DNA of 64,000 nucleotides from Halorientalis sp. IM1011 (GCF_001989615.1 NZ_CP019067.1:744001-808000); one strand, 5' to 3'. Counted from the stretch's first letter, positions 35,957 through 45,604 are shown. A program made the numbers and translations. The notes: a model not told the origin generated them from the letters alone.

Positions 35957-36348
35957 CCGTCGATCAGGTCGCGGAGCGACTCGGGCCGTTCTCCGCGGGC
36001 CTGGGCCTCGACCCGGAAGGTCAGGTCGAGACACTCGTCCACCCAACTGGGATACGCCCCGAGCGAGACGACTCCAGTGTCTGCGTCGTGTTCGACGAGG
36101 CCACAGTCGAGGAGTTTCGGGAGGTGGATGTGTCGCAGCGCGATCTGCGTCTGTTCGTGAGCCAGTCGGTCGGCATCGACACCCTGGACCGAGGCCAGCC
36201 AGCCGGCCAACACGTCGGTCAGTTCGGTCCGGGTCGCGGACCCGTGTTCCCGGAGGTAGTAGAGCAGAAACCGCCGATAGTAGTTCGCGAGCGCCTCCAG
36301 TCGACCGTCGACCGCAGGGGGTGTGGCAGGCATGGTATTCGCTCCCAT
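35953..36348 (-). CDS. Winged-helix/HTH protein (DUF7344-like), 131 aa
   Basis: The protein has a winged-helix-like core: LANYYRRFLLYYLREHGSAT, TELTDVLAGWLASV, ALRHIHLPKLLDCGLVEHD and the beta wing TGVVSLGAYPSW. It is probably a DNA-binding regulator acting with the DICT protein encoded after it. The TATA TACATAAAC at 36372-36380 is centred 28 bases before the ATG at 36348; ATGs at 36354 and 36333 are alternatives. Confidence 0.8.
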   Translation of the reverse strand: MGANTMPATPPAVDGRLEALANYYRRFLLYYLREHGSATRTELTDVLAGWLASVQGVDADRLAHEQTQIALRHIHLPKLLDCGLVEHDADTGVVSLGAYPSWVDECLDLTFRVEAQARGERPESLRDLIDG

Positions 36349-36371
36349 GGCCATATCTGTATCGCAGGTTG

Positions 36372-36380
36372 GTTTATGTA
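36372..36380 (-). promoter_or_regulatory. TATA box for the HTH-DICT operon
   Basis: TACATAAAC on the minus strand is centred 28 bases from the ATG at 36348, favouring that start. Confidence 0.55.
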
Positions 36381-36435
36381 TTTTGGCGGCGTAAATAGAG
36401 TTACTCCGGGGAACGTGTGGGGCGGACACGGCGGG

Positions 36436-36442
36436 TTTATTA
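36436..36442 (+). promoter_or_regulatory. TATA box for proS
   Basis: TTTATTA is centred 26 bases before the proS ATG at 36465, predicting a leaderless mRNA. Confidence 0.6.
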
Positions 36443-36464
36443 CGCCCGTGTCGGACTATCCTGT

Positions 36465-37916
36465 ATGAGCGATTCGCAGGAGCTCGGTATCACCGAGAGC
36501 AAGGAACACGCCACCGGCGAGTGGTACGCCGAAGTGATCCAGAAGGCCAAGCTCGCCGACTACGCGCCGATGGGCGGGTTCATCGTGACGCGCCCGCGCG
36601 GGTACGCACTGTGGGAACGCCTCCAGAACCACCTCGATTCGTGGTTCAAAGACACGGGCGTCACCAACGCCTACTTCCCGATGTTCATCCCCGAGTCCTA
36701 CCTGGAGAAGGAGAAAGACATCGTAGAAGGGTTCGACCCCGAGGTGGCGTGGGTGACCCACGGCGGCTACGACGAACTCGAAGAGCGACTGGCCGTGCGA
36801 CCTACGAGCGAGTCCATCATCACCCCCTTCCTCGCGCAGTGGACCCGGAGCCACCGCGACCTCCCCCACCGGATCAACCAGTGGTGTTCCGTGGTTCGCT
36901 GGGAGGCCACCGAGACCAAGCCCTTCTTCCGCACCAAGGAGTTCCTCTGGCAGGAGGGTCATACCGCCCACGCCGAGGAAGACGAGGCGTGGGACGAGGC
37001 GATGACCCGCCTCGACCAGTACGAGAGACTCTACGAGGACGTGCTCGGCATTCCGGTCCTCCGCGGTCGCAAGCCCGACCACGACAAGTTCCCCGGGGCC
37101 GACACCACGACGACCGTCGAGGCGCTGATGCCCGACGGGAAGTCCGTCCAGGGCGCGACCTCCCACTATCTCGGCCAGTCGTTCGCCGAGGCCTACGACG
37201 TGACCTACGTCGACGAGAACGAGGACGAACAGACCGCCCACACCACCTCGTGGGGACTGTCCTGGCGCTCGCTCGGCGCGCTGGTGATGACCCACTCCGA
37301 CGATCAGGGACTCGTCCTCCCGCCCGCCTTGGCGCCCGAGCAGGTCGTGATCGTCCCGATCTGGCAGGAAGACACCAAAGAGGACGTACAGGAGTACGCC
37401 GAGGACCTGGCGCTGGACCTCGACGACCGGTTCCGCGTCCACCTCGACGATCGCGACCAGCGCAACCCCGGGTTCAAGTTCAACGAGTGGGAGCTCAAGG
37501 GCGTCCCGCTGCGGATCGAGGTCGGGCCCAACGAGGTCGACGACGAGGAAGTCACCCTCGTCCACCGACCCGACGGCGAGACCGAGACCGTCGACCGCGA
37601 CGGGCTGGCCGACGCCGTCGACGACCACCTCGACACCGTCTTCGCGAAACTGAAGGCCGACGCCGAGGAGAACCTCGAAGCGAACGTCCGCGAGGCCCAC
37701 AGCCGCGAGGACATTCTGGGGACCATCGGCCAGCACGGCGGCTACGTCAAGGCACCGTGGTGTGGCGACGAGGACTGTGAGGACCCGATCAAGGAGGCCA
37801 TCGCCGCCGAGATCGTGATGGTCCCGATGGACCCCGAAGAAGACCCCATCGGCGACGACTGCGCGATCTGTGGCGAGGACGCGACCGAAACCGCCTACTT
37901 CGCGAAGAGTTACTGA
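36465..37916 (+). CDS. proS: Prolyl-tRNA synthetase, archaeal/eukaryotic type
   Basis: A 483-aa class IIa synthetase. The core has GFIVTRPRGYALWERLQNHL, the motif 2 region WCSVVRWEATETKPFFRTKE, LAVRPTSESIITPF and the motif 3-like SWGLSWRSLGALVMTHSDD. The C-terminus has a cysteine-containing zinc-binding-like part (CGDEDCED and CAICGEDATETAYFAKSY), typical of the archaeal form. It charges tRNA-Pro. Confidence 0.96.
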   Translation: MSDSQELGITESKEHATGEWYAEVIQKAKLADYAPMGGFIVTRPRGYALWERLQNHLDSWFKDTGVTNAYFPMFIPESYLEKEKDIVEGFDPEVAWVTHGGYDELEERLAVRPTSESIITPFLAQWTRSHRDLPHRINQWCSVVRWEATETKPFFRTKEFLWQEGHTAHAEEDEAWDEAMTRLDQYERLYEDVLGIPVLRGRKPDHDKFPGADTTTTVEALMPDGKSVQGATSHYLGQSFAEAYDVTYVDENEDEQTAHTTSWGLSWRSLGALVMTHSDDQGLVLPPALAPEQVVIVPIWQEDTKEDVQEYAEDLALDLDDRFRVHLDDRDQRNPGFKFNEWELKGVPLRIEVGPNEVDDEEVTLVHRPDGETETVDRDGLADAVDDHLDTVFAKLKADAEENLEANVREAHSREDILGTIGQHGGYVKAPWCGDEDCEDPIKEAIAAEIVMVPMDPEEDPIGDDCAICGEDATETAYFAKSY

Positions 37917-38071
37917 CCACCGCCGGCAGAAGGCGGAGTTTTTCGCCGCTAGATCACCGGTTCTTGGCCTGTGACGGTAGCACACGGCGACCAGTCGGAC
38001 GAAAAGCAGTTTCGTCATTGACTCGACTGTTCCACCGCCTCGCATCCTCTCGCACAACTATAACGGTTTTT

Positions 38072-38092
38072 CAATACATAGTGTCAGTATTG
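38072..38092. promoter_or_regulatory. Inverted repeat in the gltB upstream gap
   Basis: CAATAC (38072-38077) and GTATTG (38087-38092) form a hyphenated inverted repeat. It lies about 10 bases before a TATA-like TTTATAT (38103-38109). The 267-base gap 37917-38183 is A/T-rich and otherwise empty; a second TATA-like CTTATTGG is at 38157-38164. Confidence 0.4.
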
Positions 38093-38183
38093 TTGTGAAT
38101 GTGTTTATATCCCCTTATTTGAGTTTAACAGACCCTTAGCCCTTGAGGGACAGTCTCTTATTGGGGCAGTCGAAGTACCGCGT

Positions 38184-41100
38184 ATGGTTGGGCAACGGAC
38201 TACTAACGAGTCTGCGAGCGAGGTCGGGCTCGCGGATCCCACTGATGTACGGTCTAACTGCGGCGTGGGCGTCGTGATGGATCTCGACGGGGGTCGGGAC
38301 AACGACGTCGTCGCCGACGGTCTGGAACTGCTCGCGAACCTCGAACACCGCGGAACCACGGGCGCGGAGGAGAACACCGGCGACGGGTCCGGTATCCTGT
38401 TGCAGATGCCTCACGAGTTCTTCGCGGCCGAGGTCGACGCCGATCTCCCGCCCCGCGGCGAGTACGCGGTCGGATCGCTCTTTCTCCCCCGCGACGACGA
38501 GGCCGCCGCCGCGGGTCTGAAGGATCTGTTCGAGTCGACACTCGCCTCGGAGGGACTGGAGGTCTTCCACTGGCGCACCGTCCCGACGGACAACGAGACG
38601 CTCGGCGCGACGGCAATCGAGTCCGAGCCCCGCGTCGAGCAGGCGTTCGTCCGCCCCGAGGGCGACGTGGACGACGAGGAGTTCGACAAGCGCCTCTACG
38701 TCGCCCGGCGGGTAGTAGAGAACACCGTCGAGGACGAGCGGCCGGCAGGTTACGAACGCTTCTACGTCGTCTCGCTCGATCAGGACACGGTCGTCTACAA
38801 GGGGCTCCTGCTCGCGGAGCAACTGCCCGAGTACTACCCAGAACTGACCGACGAGCGGATGACTTCGACGTTCGCGATGGTCCACGCGCGATTCTCGACG
38901 AACACGCTCGGTGCGTGGCACCTCGCACACCCCTACCGCAACATCATCCACAACGGCGAGTTCAACACCATCCAGGGCAACATCAACTGGATGCGGGCTC
39001 GCGAGACGGACCTCTCTGCGGAGGGCTTCGCCGACCACTTCTCCGAGGACGAGATGGAGAAGCTCAAGCCGATCATCGACGACCCCGAGCAGTCCGACAC
39101 CGCGAGCGTCGACAACGGTCTCGAACTGCTCATGGAGGGCGGCCGGGACCTCCCCCACGCGCTCCGGATGCTCATCCCGGAGGCCTGGCGTGGCGAGGCG
39201 AACATGATCTCACAGGAGCGCCGGGACTGGTACGACTACCACGCCTCGCTGGTCGAGCCGTGGGACGGCCCCGCCCTCGTAGCGGCCACCGACGGCGAAC
39301 GGGTCGGCGCGGTGCTGGACCGCAACGGTCTGCGCCCCTGCCGGTACGACATCCTGCAGAACGGCCGCCTCGTGATGTCCAGCGAGGCCGGCGCGCTGGA
39401 TCACGACCCCGCGGAGATCGAGGAACGCGGCCGGCTCCAGCCCGGGCAGCTCTTCCTCGCCGACCCCGAGGAGGGGCGGGTCGTCCCCGACGACGAGGTC
39501 TTTGACGACCTCACCGACGAGAAGTACGCCGAGTGGGTCGATCGAGAGCAGGTTCACCTCGACGACGTGGCCGACCACGAGACCGAGCCCCAGGGAGAGG
39601 TCGACGCGCTTCGTTCCTACCAGGCGCTGTACGGCTACACCTACGACGAGGTCGATCACCTCATCCAGCCCATGGCCGAGAAGGGGAAAGACCCCGTGGG
39701 CTCGATGGGCGACGACACGCCGCTGTCGGTGCTAACCGACCACAACCGGCCGCTCTTCAGCTACTTCAAACAGCTGTTCGCGCAGGTCACGAACCCGCCG
39801 CTGGACTACATCCGCGAGGAACTGGTGACCTCGCTGGAGTCGCGGCTGGGCTACCAGCGCAACCTGCTCGACGAGACCCAGACTCACGCCCGGCAACTGG
39901 TCGTCGACTCACCGATCCTCACCGACGAGGAGACGACGGCGATCAAGGAACTGGACGAGAACGGCATGTCGACGGCGGTCGTCGATATCACATACGACCC
40001 CGACGAGGACCTCCGAGCGGCCGTCGAGGACGTACGCGCCGAGGCCGACGAGGCCGCCAAAGAGAACGACATCCTCGTCCTCTCGGACCGGGGTGCGGGC
40101 GAAGACGCCATCCCGATCCCGAGCCTGCTGGCCGTGGGCGGCGTCCACCACCACCTCGTGCGCAACGGCCTCCGCAACCACGTCGGACTCGTCGTCGAGT
40201 CGGGTGACCCCAGAACGGTCCATCACTTCGCGACGCTGATCGGCTACGGCGCGGGCGCGGTCAACCCCTACCTGGCCTACCAGACCATCGAGGACCTCGT
40301 GGCCGGGCCGGACGGCGCGAACCTCGGAACCGCCATCGAGGCCTACGTCGGCGCGGTCGAGGACGGCCTCCTGAAGACGATGGCCAAGATGGGCATCTCG
40401 ACGGTGGAGAGCTATCAGGGCGCACAGATCTTCGAGGCCGTCGGGCTCGATTCGGACTTCGTCGCCGAGTACTTCGAGGGGACGACCTGCCGGACGGAAG
40501 GCATGGAGATCGAGGACCTCGAATCGGACCTGCGGACCCGCTACGACGTGGCCTTCAGCGACGACCCCGAGATCGAGCGCCAGGGCGAGTTCGAGCACCG
40601 GACCGGCGGCATCCACCACCAGTGGAACCCCGAGACGGTCGGGACGGTCCAGCAGGCCGTCCGGCAGGGCGACTACGAGAAATACAGGGAGTTCGCCGAG
40701 AAGATCAACGACCAGACCCAGGAACTCCAGACCCTCCGGGGCCTGCTCGAGTTCGACACAGAGGATCGGGAGTCGATCCCCATCGAGGACGTCGAACCCA
40801 TCGAGGACATCGTCGAGCGCTTCGAGACGGCCGCGATGTCCCTGGGGAGCCTCTCCCCGGAGATGCACGAGAACAACGCCATCGCGATGAACCGGTTGGG
40901 GGCCAACGCCAACACCGGCGAGGGCGGCGAACCGCCCGAGCGCTTCGGCACCGAGAAGGAGTGTACGACCAAGCAGGTCGCCTCCGGCCGCTTCGGCGTC
41001 ACCAGCGACTACCTCTCGGCCGCCGAGGAGATCCAGATCAAGATGGCTCAGGGGTCAAAGCCCGGAGAGGGCGGCCATCTGCCCGGGAAGAAGGTCAACG

Positions 41101-42746
41101 AGATGATCGCCCACGTCCGGTACGCGACGCCGGGCGTCGGCCTCATCTCCCCGCCGCCGCTGCACGACATCTACTCCATCGAGGACCTCAAGCAGTTGAT
41201 CCACGATCTCAAAGCCGCGAACCCCGACGCCGACATCAACGTCAAACTGGTCGCCGAGGACGGCATCGGCACCATCGCGGCGGGCGTCGCGAAGGCCAAC
41301 GCCGACGTGGTCCACATCTCGGGCCACGACGGCGGGACCGGCGCGTCGCCGAAGACCTCGATCAAGAGCGCGGGCCTGCCCTGGGAACTGGGCGTCGCCG
41401 AGGCCAACCAGATGCTCCGGGCGACGGACCTGCGCTCCCGGATCAAGGTCAGCACCGACGGCGGCATGAAGACCGGCCGTGACGTGGCCGTCGCCGCCAT
41501 GTTCGGCGCGGAGGGGTACGCCTTCGGGACCGCCTCGATGGTCACCTCCGGCTGTGTGATGGCCCGGCAGTGCCACGAGAACACCTGTCCGGTCGGCGTC
41601 GCGACCCAGAACGAGAAGCTTCGGGCCCGGTTCCCGGGCACGCCGGAGAACGTCATCAACTACATGACCTTCGTCGCGCAGGAACTGCGCGAGATCATGG
41701 CCGACCTCGGCTTCGAGACCGTCGACGACATGATCGGCCGGGTCGACGTGCTCTCCCAGCGCGACGACGTGGACCATCCCAAGGCCAAGAAACTCGACCT
41801 CTCCTCCGTGCTCGCCGAGCCCGCGGGCGACGACGACCGCTACAAGACCCGCGAGCAGACCCACGAGGTCGACGAGCAACTCGACTGGGATATCCTAGAG
41901 GAGATCGGCGACACCGTCGAGACCGGCGAGCCCGTCTCGCTGTCGATGGACATCGACAACGTCGATCGCGCGGTCGGTGCGACCCTCTCGAACCGGATCT
42001 CACAGGAACACGGCACGCCCGGTCTCCCCAGTGACACCATCCGCGTCGACTTCGAGGGCGTCGCCGGCCAGAGCTTCGGGGCCTTCCTGCAGGACGGCGT
42101 CACCTTCGAGCTCACGGGGACGGCCAACGACTACGTCGGCAAGGGCCTCTCCGGCGGGAAGATGATCGTCAACACGCCAGCCGAGGCCCCCTACGAGCCC
42201 GAGGAGAACACCCTGATCGGCAACGTCGCCCTCTACGGCGCGACCCAGGGCGAACTCTACGTCAACGGCCAGGCCGGCGAGCGCTTCGCCGTCCGCAACT
42301 CCGGCGTCCGGGCGGTCGTCGAGTCGGTCGGCGACCACGGCTGTGAGTACATGACCGGCGGCGCGGTCGCGGTGCTTGGCGACACCGGCAAGAACTTCGC
42401 GGCCGGCATGTCCGGCGGCGTCGCCTACGTCCTCGACCGCGAGGGCGACTTCGACCGGAAGGTCAACCGCGGCATGGTCTCGACGTTCGACACCCTCGAC
42501 GAACGGGACCGCAAGATGTTGCGCCGCCTGATCGAGAACCACGTCGCCTACACCGGTTCGGATCGCGGCCAGTACATCCTCGACAACTGGGAAGCGGAAC
42601 TGGAGAACTTCGTCAAAGTTCTCCCCGACGCCTACGCGGAGATCATCGCGGACGACGACGAGGCCGACGTGCGGACCGAACCGCCCGAGCCCGCCACCCC
42701 GAGCGCCGACGCCAGCGAGCCGGCGGCGGGGCAGGCTGACGACTAG
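38184..42746 (+). CDS. gltB: Glutamate synthase, large (alpha) subunit
   Basis: A 1520-aa enzyme. A propeptide-like stretch of 26 residues precedes NCGVGVVMDLDGG, whose Cys27 is the expected nucleophile of the amidotransferase domain. Then come the central domain, the FMN domain (RYATPGVGLISPPPLHDIYS, SGHDGGTGASPKTSIK), the 3Fe-4S cysteines in CVMARQCHENTCPVGVATQ and the C-terminal GXGXG beta-helix (GGAVAVLGDTGKNFAAGMSGG). It makes glutamate from 2-oxoglutarate and glutamine. No small-subunit gene is beside it, so electrons probably come from ferredoxin or a distant gene. Confidence 0.96.
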   Translation: MVGQRTTNESASEVGLADPTDVRSNCGVGVVMDLDGGRDNDVVADGLELLANLEHRGTTGAEENTGDGSGILLQMPHEFFAAEVDADLPPRGEYAVGSLFLPRDDEAAAAGLKDLFESTLASEGLEVFHWRTVPTDNETLGATAIESEPRVEQAFVRPEGDVDDEEFDKRLYVARRVVENTVEDERPAGYERFYVVSLDQDTVVYKGLLLAEQLPEYYPELTDERMTSTFAMVHARFSTNTLGAWHLAHPYRNIIHNGEFNTIQGNINWMRARETDLSAEGFADHFSEDEMEKLKPIIDDPEQSDTASVDNGLELLMEGGRDLPHALRMLIPEAWRGEANMISQERRDWYDYHASLVEPWDGPALVAATDGERVGAVLDRNGLRPCRYDILQNGRLVMSSEAGALDHDPAEIEERGRLQPGQLFLADPEEGRVVPDDEVFDDLTDEKYAEWVDREQVHLDDVADHETEPQGEVDALRSYQALYGYTYDEVDHLIQPMAEKGKDPVGSMGDDTPLSVLTDHNRPLFSYFKQLFAQVTNPPLDYIREELVTSLESRLGYQRNLLDETQTHARQLVVDSPILTDEETTAIKELDENGMSTAVVDITYDPDEDLRAAVEDVRAEADEAAKENDILVLSDRGAGEDAIPIPSLLAVGGVHHHLVRNGLRNHVGLVVESGDPRTVHHFATLIGYGAGAVNPYLAYQTIEDLVAGPDGANLGTAIEAYVGAVEDGLLKTMAKMGISTVESYQGAQIFEAVGLDSDFVAEYFEGTTCRTEGMEIEDLESDLRTRYDVAFSDDPEIERQGEFEHRTGGIHHQWNPETVGTVQQAVRQGDYEKYREFAEKINDQTQELQTLRGLLEFDTEDRESIPIEDVEPIEDIVERFETAAMSLGSLSPEMHENNAIAMNRLGANANTGEGGEPPERFGTEKECTTKQVASGRFGVTSDYLSAAEEIQIKMAQGSKPGEGGHLPGKKVNEMIAHVRYATPGVGLISPPPLHDIYSIEDLKQLIHDLKAANPDADINVKLVAEDGIGTIAAGVAKANADVVHISGHDGGTGASPKTSIKSAGLPWELGVAEANQMLRATDLRSRIKVSTDGGMKTGRDVAVAAMFGAEGYAFGTASMVTSGCVMARQCHENTCPVGVATQNEKLRARFPGTPENVINYMTFVAQELREIMADLGFETVDDMIGRVDVLSQRDDVDHPKAKKLDLSSVLAEPAGDDDRYKTREQTHEVDEQLDWDILEEIGDTVETGEPVSLSMDIDNVDRAVGATLSNRISQEHGTPGLPSDTIRVDFEGVAGQSFGAFLQDGVTFELTGTANDYVGKGLSGGKMIVNTPAEAPYEPEENTLIGNVALYGATQGELYVNGQAGERFAVRNSGVRAVVESVGDHGCEYMTGGAVAVLGDTGKNFAAGMSGGVAYVLDREGDFDRKVNRGMVSTFDTLDERDRKMLRRLIENHVAYTGSDRGQYILDNWEAELENFVKVLPDAYAEIIADDDEADVRTEPPEPATPSADASEPAAGQADD

Positions 42747-42768
42747 AACGCACCCACTTTTTACGTCA

Positions 42769-42793
42769 GGGGGGTCGCCCACGGCGACCCCCC
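42769..42793 (+). terminator. Strong hairpin 22 bases after gltB
   Basis: GGGGGGTCGCC (42769-42779) and GGCGACCCCCC (42783-42793) form a perfect 11-bp stem with a 3-base loop. A CTTTTTAC tract lies before it and GCGCAAAAA after. It is probably the gltB transcript end. Confidence 0.5.
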
Positions 42794-42823
42794 TGCGCAA
42801 AAACTTGGGGAAAAAGGCCGCTC

Positions 42824-42840
42824 GCGCGCCGTCGGCGCGC
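42824..42840. other. Second GC palindrome after gltB
   Basis: GCGCGCC-GTC-GGCGCGC is a perfect 7-bp stem 30 bases after the first hairpin. Its flanks are also near-symmetrical. Confidence 0.4.
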
Positions 42841-42922
42841 TCGCGGTTGCTATGCTGGCCGTCCGCCGCACCACCGGCTACTGGGTTCGACTGCGCACCG
42901 CTAAAAAACCGCTCCGACGGCG

Positions 42923-43081
42923 TCAGTTACTGTTGCGGAGGCCCTCGATACGACCTTCGAGGTCGTCGATAGCGTCCCGGACCTCCTGTTTGGCCGACTC
43001 GCTCATCTGCTCGGTCTCTTCGACGGCACTGTCGAAGGCGTCCCGAACTCGTTCGAGAGCGTCGTCGGTCTTGTCGGACAT
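42923..43081 (-). CDS. Small helical acidic protein, 52 aa
   Basis: The frame reads MSDKTDDALERVRDAFDSAV and continues as one long amphipathic helix rich in Glu, Asp and Arg, closing RIEGLRNSN. It has the codon and acid bias of real haloarchaeal genes. Short coiled-coil proteins like this are common in haloarchaea; no function is recognised. Confidence 0.68.
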   Translation of the reverse strand: MSDKTDDALERVRDAFDSAVEETEQMSESAKQEVRDAIDDLEGRIEGLRNSN

Positions 43082-43154
43082 TGCACCCGGGATATGTCAC
43101 TCGCGAGTGGTAAAAGCTGTGGCAGAATCGTTGCCAAACCGCGACCGAAACCGG

Positions 43155-43406
43155 TCAGAACCTGCGGTCGGACCCGTCGTCAGCGTCTCGGCGCGTCCAC
43201 GACGCACGGCTCCTATCGGCCGCTGTTTGGTCGTCCGCTCGATCTTCGACTGCCGTCCGCCTGTCGGCGCGAGCCGATTCCTCCGCTCGCTGTCGGTCCA
43301 TCACGTCGGTGTCGTCGGTCTCGGCGTTAACCAGCGCCCACAGCACGAGCGGCACGCCCAGCGCGAACACCAGACCGAACACCAGGACGAACCCGCCGGC
43401 GGTCAT
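43155..43406 (-). CDS. Small membrane-anchored protein, 83 aa
   Basis: One N-terminal membrane helix (GGFVLVFGLVFALGVPLVLW) is followed by a 55-residue charged cytosolic tail rich in Asp, Arg and Ala. Its ATG shares one base with the stop of the zinc-ribbon gene upstream (TGATG), so they are translated as a pair. No family recognised. Confidence 0.7.
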   Translation of the reverse strand: MTAGGFVLVFGLVFALGVPLVLWALVNAETDDTDVMDRQRAEESARADRRTAVEDRADDQTAADRSRASWTRRDADDGSDRRF

Positions 43407-43621
43407 CAGCCCATGAACACGTCCAGCAGGTTGCTCGTGCCCGCGTCGGACTTGTACAGTTCCGTGTAGCCGCAGTTCGTACAGGAGACCGTTTTGAACC
43501 CGCGATTCTGGATGTCGAACATCTTGGACAGGCCGCCGCCGGTAGTCGTGATCGTGTCGACTTCGGCGTCGTCGTGGCCGCACTTCGGACAGCCGTGCTC
43601 GGAGGGGTTTTCAGGGGGCAT
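43406..43621 (-). CDS. Zinc-ribbon nucleic-acid-binding-like protein, 71 aa
   Basis: A 71-aa protein with CPKCGHDDAEVDTI and CTNCGYTELYKSD, two CxxC knuckles about 37 residues apart, matching the small COG3478 zinc-ribbon group. FKTVSC and the closing LLDVFMG are also typical of it. Likely binds zinc and perhaps nucleic acid; function unknown. Confidence 0.82.
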   Translation of the reverse strand: MPPENPSEHGCPKCGHDDAEVDTITTTGGGLSKMFDIQNRGFKTVSCTNCGYTELYKSDAGTSNLLDVFMG

Positions 43622-43649
43622 ACGTACGAGTCTGGAACCTGTACCCCTA

Positions 43650-45434
43650 TCAGTATTTTGCCGGCTCGTCCGACTCCGTGGCCCGCTGGAGTTCCATCCG
43701 AACCGCCGCGCCGGAATCCGTGTTCGACCACGAGACCGTCCCGCCGGAGTTACGCACGATCCAGTCGATCAGCCAGAGACCGATTCCGCTCGCGTGGATC
43801 AGCTCGGTCTCCTCGCCGGTCTCGATGGCCTGCATCTCCTGCTCGGGGATCCCGGGACCGTCGTCGCTGACGGTCAGAGTGACGGTGTCGTCGTCGGCCC
43901 GGACCTCGATATCGACCGTCGGCTCCGGGCCTGGATCGTGGACGATGGCGTTCTCGATCGCGTTCTCGAAGGCCGCCGAGAGGTAGACGCTCCCCCGGAC
44001 GGACACGCCGGACGGCACCTCGGCACGGATCGTCGCCTCCGGGTATTCGGCTCTGAAATCGGCCAGCGTGTCCTCGAGCAGGGGTTCGAGGTCGACGTCG
44101 ACCAGGTCGGCATCGGTGCCGACGACGCGGTCGACGATGCGGGTCTTTCGGCTCGTGGTCGCGAGGTCCTCGGCCGTTTCGACGATCTGTTCGGCCCGTG
44201 TCACCACGTCGTCGCTGTCGGCGTTGGCGGCGATCCACTCGGCGTTGCCCTGGACGACGTTCACGTCGTTCCGGATGTTGTGCCGGATGATCCGCGAGAG
44301 GACCTGTTTGAGCGTCTGGAGTTCCCCCTCGCGGTTGCGGAGTCGCTGTTCGCGTCCCTTCTGGCTCGTGATGTCGTTCATCACGATGGCCCGACCGACG
44401 AGCGAGTCGTCCCCGCCGGTGATCGGAGAGACGTTCACGTCGTAGCAGTTCCGCTCGCCATCGGACTGCACCCAGATCTGCTGGCGGCTCCCGTCGTTGA
44501 CCAGCCCGTCCTCGAAGAACTCGTCGAGGTCGACGACGTCGTAGATCGGCCTGCCGATGAGCCGTGTCTGGGTGTCCAACATCTCTTTGGCCGTCGTGTT
44601 CACGTCGACGACGTAGTCGGTCGCGTCGAGGATGACGACCCCGCTGTCCATCTCCTCGACGACGAAGTCACGTGCCAGCGGTACGACGTCGTCCGAACGC
44701 GGGTCGAGGAGTTCGAGGAACCGGTCGATGGGCAGCGAGCGCACGAACCGGCGGCTTGCCAGAACGACCAGCCCGAAGACGCCCCAGAACAGGAAGACGA
44801 TCGGGACGAACATCATGTGTGGCAGCGGGCTGTAGCCGATCACCGAGAGGATGTTGGCGAGCCAGATGGTGATGCTGGCCAGCAACAGGATCACCGTGAA
44901 CGTTCGATAGAGGTTGCGCGAGCGCCGGAACTTCTTGAACAGGACGGCGTGGGTGAGCGCGTGGATGACGTAGACGACCAGCACGGAGAGCCAGAGACCG
45001 ATCGCCCACTCGTGGCCGACTCCGACCCAGCCGCCGGTGCGGTCGACCGTCCGCTCGACGAACACGAGGTCGTGCAGGGGGTTCGAGACGGTGAGCGCGG
45101 TGATCGAGGCGACCGCGACGCCGAAGGCGGTGAACAGCGGCCACGACAGCCACCGTTCGTAGCCGCTGTAGCTGAGACAGAACAGACACCAGGTGGCCGT
45201 CGTCAGCGCGGCAAAGGCCAGGACGCTCCCGACCAGCACCCGGGTCGTGAGGGGATCGACGACGGACAGCGCGGCCGCGGAACTCCCGGCCCAGAGCGCC
45301 ATCGCGACCATCGCCCACGCGTACATGCTCGCGGAGAGCCGGTCGCTCTGCCGCCGGACGTAATACGCACTGACGAGGGCGAGCAACGCACTCGCGATCA
45401 GTGGCACCGTATACGGCGTGTGCTGGAGTCTCAT
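43650..45434 (-). CDS. Sensor histidine kinase with 7TM, PAS and kinase domains
   Basis: A 594-aa protein. About seven helices fill residues 8-230, like the HisKA_7TM sensor domain. A PAS domain follows at about 250-370 (SGVVILDATDYVVDVNTTAK, DLDEFFEDGL), then the phospho-acceptor region ILSRIIRHNIRNDVNVVQGN (His in RHN) and the ATPase with NAIENAIVHDP, VSDDGPGIPEQE and GIGLWLIDWIV. No response regulator is adjacent. The signal is unknown. Confidence 0.9.
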   Translation of the reverse strand: MRLQHTPYTVPLIASALLALVSAYYVRRQSDRLSASMYAWAMVAMALWAGSSAAALSVVDPLTTRVLVGSVLAFAALTTATWCLFCLSYSGYERWLSWPLFTAFGVAVASITALTVSNPLHDLVFVERTVDRTGGWVGVGHEWAIGLWLSVLVVYVIHALTHAVLFKKFRRSRNLYRTFTVILLLASITIWLANILSVIGYSPLPHMMFVPIVFLFWGVFGLVVLASRRFVRSLPIDRFLELLDPRSDDVVPLARDFVVEEMDSGVVILDATDYVVDVNTTAKEMLDTQTRLIGRPIYDVVDLDEFFEDGLVNDGSRQQIWVQSDGERNCYDVNVSPITGGDDSLVGRAIVMNDITSQKGREQRLRNREGELQTLKQVLSRIIRHNIRNDVNVVQGNAEWIAANADSDDVVTRAEQIVETAEDLATTSRKTRIVDRVVGTDADLVDVDLEPLLEDTLADFRAEYPEATIRAEVPSGVSVRGSVYLSAAFENAIENAIVHDPGPEPTVDIEVRADDDTVTLTVSDDGPGIPEQEMQAIETGEETELIHASGIGLWLIDWIVRNSGGTVSWSNTDSGAAVRMELQRATESDEPAKY

Positions 45435-45604
45435 CAGTGGAACCGGCCCGGGGATTTCGGAGACGTAACCGCCGGGACAGACGGTAGAGCGCCGATAAAA
45501 GGTTGGCCGTGTATTGGCTGCCGATACAGCCGAGTCTGGCCGGAGCCCGAGCGGGGGCCGATCCCGGACCGAACCTTTTCACCCGTGGCGTCGTGGAAGC
45601 AGAT

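Noticed and set aside
36456-38057. 533-aa frame antisense to proS
   Set aside because: proS is unmistakable on the plus strand, and this frame has no recognisable domain.
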